A stretch of DNA of 64,000 nt from Hofstenia miamia. Taxonomy: Eukaryota; Xenacoelomorpha; Acoela. Location: positions 34,242-98,241 of the forward strand of contig SCFE01000069.1 of NCBI GenBank assembly GCA_004352715.1, in the 5' to 3' direction. Positions 60,990 to 64,000 of the stretch are shown one piece after another. A program made the translations under genes and the position numbers. Below the pieces are notes generated by a model, which did not search any database, was not told the origin of the DNA, and was given only the letters and a program-made list of their open reading frames with translations. Each line of letters begins with the position of its first letter. Within the stretch, counting starts at the first letter, position 1.

Positions 60990-61499
60990 TTTGCTTACAG
61001 TATACACATATTGTCAATGTGAATTTCATTGACATCAATCTCGGCGCATTGCATTTCATTATGGTTTTTAAACGCGTTATTACTTGGCTATCGATTCCAA
61101 CTCGCTTGCCAATTTACCAATGTTCTCACAGTGACAATGAAATTAATTCTATCAATGCAATTTAATTGTTGAAATTGATGCTCGATATTGCGTAAAGTTT
61201 TAAATTTAACACGTTTAACATTCTTACATTAGTTTACAATTAAATATCCTTAAATGCTCCGAAAATTGTTATTAGTACTGATGCTGTTGCAATAGTATTT
61301 TAGCTATTTTTATTGTCGTGCAAGGCCAATTATGTATAGTTATAAACCATTTGCCTCTTCCCAGGAAAGTCGATAATCGTACTGGCGCGATTTATAACGT
61401 ATGCGCCGGATAAATTGCAATAAACGTAATAATTTGAATACTCGGAAGTAGAATATAAATTTTAGACAGACTTTATTAATATTCAAATTTAAAAGTGAA

Positions 61500-62150
61500 A
61501 AGTTATAATCATTTGGCAATATTCAGTCAAAATGAGAACCCCTGGCACGAATTACTGCGTCTAATCTTCTTCGAAAGCTTCTGCATGGCGACTGAGTGAA
61601 ATCAGCATACAAAATTCTCCACCTAGTTTTCACAGCATTTTAGTGTGACAATTGAGCAATGGAATCTCTGCCCAAACTGCAATCATCAAATGGATTGCAA
61701 TCTTTATCATTTTTTCTTATCTATCCATTGCTACACATTCGAAGTATGAGCTTTTGTTTAATCCTGTTGAAACCTCATGTCTACATGCAGGATATTTATC
61801 ATCAAAAAGGGGTCTTTAGTGCGTATGCAGGTTTCAGAATTGACTGAACATCTTTGGCTTAAAAAACAAGTGGTGCCACTTTACCACAATCAGGTACTAC
61901 ACCAAGAAACATTGCTCTTCTTGAATGATGAGCTATTTGCAAATACCGGATGTCTTCGGGTAGGTCAGCAGATTCACTTAGTACAATCACCCTCACATAT
62001 CTTTTGTTGACGAACGGATTTAGTGTAAAGTACTTCTCATCAGAGACAATCGACGCTTTACCGGACACAGAGCCTTTACGTCGATTGAATAACTTCTTTA
62101 AAATTTCTAAGCGTCTGACAGCAGTAGCCTCAGTCAAATCCATCTTACAT
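61500..62150 (-). pseudogene. Second Tc1/mariner transposase relic
   Basis: The minus-strand frame 62143-61859 reads IVSDEKYFTLNPFVNKRYVR then LPEDIRYL and RRAMFLGVVPDCGKVAPLVF. This corresponds to the first catalytic Asp block (DEKYF) and the VWG..S..GK.PL block of mariner transposases. Further on, broken frames end in RLDAVIRARGSHFD near 61535, like the C-terminal SM..RL.AVI...G of the family. The middle (second Asp, NP.EN) is too damaged to read. No terminal repeats found, so its borders are uncertain. It is a different subfamily from the 57341-58315 element. Confidence 0.7.
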
Positions 62151-63966
62151 TCCTTGCAATACTCTTTCCATTAAGATTGGTTTTGATTAAGCGTCGCATT
62201 ATGCCTTGCAAACGATCGTATTAATTACCGTGGATTCATATGTTCATTCAAGTAAACGAACGTTGCAATATATTTGTTATATTTTCGATTATTTTACAAG
62301 TTTGGATTGAAGTTCAACAAAAAAATTAGAAAATATTACTGTTATGACAAATTTTGCGCTACAGTTTTTTACTGTAATTCTTCTCTACTCCTTCACTGTG
62401 AATATAAATAGGCAGTCTCCTTTCCTGATCTTCTTCAAGTAATTATTGAAAAATTGAAGTACTAAAAAGTTTCAACATTTGATACCGACAGCATAATAAA
62501 TAATAGCGTGTGCTAATGGCAAGTTGTTACTGGATCATAGATCTATTGTCTCTGTAATTGTTTGAGAAAGTGTGCTTTCATAATTACCTATTTTAAAATA
62601 TCAGCAGATTTCGTCGCACCAAGCAAAATTGGAAAGTTCACTCGTTTTTTAATCGTACTTGTGCTTCTGCTCATTTCCTCCTAACTTTTAACCTTCCAAC
62701 TTCTATTGACTTTCTCTCCTCGCACCAAGCTTCAAGCAATCTCTGATATCTTTCCTCTTCACTCATCCCTTTTTTCTTTGTTTACTCATCTATCTGCTTC
62801 CACTTCATCTCCTGTCGATGTCCTTGCTGTTGATTTATATGTTGTTTATGATGTTTGTCTTCACCGGCCCAATTTAGTATTCTATTATTATTATTTATGT
62901 CCTTGTATAAGTCCACTTTGTCTATGAATACCACACTAATGCAATAGAGACATACATGTATATAGATAACATATATATTACCTCACCTAGGAAGTTTGTG
63001 TATTTATCTTAATGGTATTTTTGTTTCTGCGTATTTCGATATAACCTACAGATACATAGTTTGTAATCGCTAGTATTCTAGTTGACAACTTTATTTTATG
63101 TCGCTATCACTTATTAAAAACACTATGCAATTGACTGTTCTTTTTATCAGTTGAAGTTTTCCTCTATGGCCATGACATTCTCGATAATTCCAGAGCGATG
63201 GCAAGTGACCCTTAATAATTTATGGTCACCTTGACAATAGCCGTTACCTATCATGTTGATAGGAGTTTGCATAAGGTTGATTTCGTGTTATTACCATTAA
63301 AATGTTTAATGCTAATTCTTGGATCATTTCAAACTCAGTGTTCTCAAATAAGTTTTAAAGAAGTCAGCTTGATTATGCATTGAAATTTTTTAGATTTAGT
63401 TCGTGTTTTCAATTAGGAATATTAAGTGTACCAAAAATCCAAATTTAATTAGCAATAACATTTAGATAAATTAGTATTACACAATTTTGACATTGTGCAT
63501 AGAAATTCTGGGATACTTCACATGTATAAAATCAATGGTGTAAAATGACGGACTTAAGGTATTCATTTTGAAGAGCCGATATCCTGTGCAATGGTGTTGC
63601 TAGGGATTGATAGGGGATGAGAAGAAAACGTCCCTCTCACTTTCCAACAAGGGTACATATATTTTCAATGTTGGCGTAAGAATGAGAGTGGAAAAATATT
63701 TTTTGTCCCTGTTACAGTACTTTTTGTTGAATAATATCATTGTGAGGTATTAAGCACAAATCGTCACGAAAAGGCCTTGCAGTAGCTTGATATGAATATA
63801 AAATTTATCTTGTGTTTCTAGTTTATTATTTGATTACCATTAGTAAAAGATAGATCTGATTTCGTAAGAGCGCAGAAAACTCCTCCTACTATGACACAGC
63901 AAACCGACCGACTATCATTTAAAATTATTCATTTTAATTATAGCGTAGAAATTTGCTCTTTTATAT

Positions 63967-63967
63967 A

Positions 63968-64000
<33 letters not shown>
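63967..64000. repeat. (TA)n microsatellite at the window end
   Basis: TA dinucleotide run. Similar tracts occur near 6113, 8060, 11503, 14750, 22288, 34400, 37105 and 53002 and beside most gaps. From 62200 to here I see no gene. Confidence 0.9.

Noticed and set aside
1-64000. CRISPR arrays, rRNA and tRNA genes
   Set aside because: No spaced direct repeats, rRNA cores or A/B-box clover-leaf candidates were seen by eye; a covariance-model scan was not possible.

Overview
The window is AT-rich eukaryotic genomic DNA from an animal, most likely an aquatic invertebrate. The evidence is an intron-split NK-class homeodomain, a single-exon SLC24-type Na/Ca-K exchanger, an H2A.Z-related histone, and a mixed load of animal transposons (Jockey/CR1-like LINE, Penelope-like element with GIY-YIG, hAT and Tc1/mariner elements, a PHD-finger retroelement). 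There is no operon structure and no CRISPR array. Six runs of N and four isolated single Ns show a draft assembly; most N runs sit inside (TA)n microsatellites. I could not name the species.

Layout. 0.3-20.2 kb is a large imperfect inverted duplication. The outer arms (310-1222 and 18865-20165) are quite diverged. The inner arms (4756-6331 and 16062-17415) are only a few percent apart and carry two copies of the last exon of the homeobox gene; only the left copy keeps the exon for helices 1 and 2. Between the arms lie a LINE, a gag-like relic with an LTR-like repeat, a mobile-element gene interrupted by a hAT element with a clear 8-bp target duplication, and a PHD-finger reverse-transcriptase relic. 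20.9-28.1 kb holds the two best complete genes: the divergent histone on the minus strand and the exchanger on the plus strand, the latter with a 5-codon upstream ORF whose stop overlaps its start. 29-42 kb is mostly transposon debris, including a Penelope-like element and an exact 349-bp sequence copy that is probably an assembly patch.

42.66-52.93 kb is almost free of CpG: I found six by eye, and none between 43236 and 50368. A repeat inside it (43834-44590) has a relative at 10290-11026, outside it, with many CpGs; at nearly all of those sites the inside copy has TG, CA or another change. This looks like a germline-methylated block with a sharp right edge, where a new gene begins at 53101 (two exons seen, acidic then lysine-rich). 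57-62 kb contains a complete-ended 975-bp mariner element and a second mariner relic. The genes do not form a visible pathway; they are unrelated loci in a transposon-rich background.
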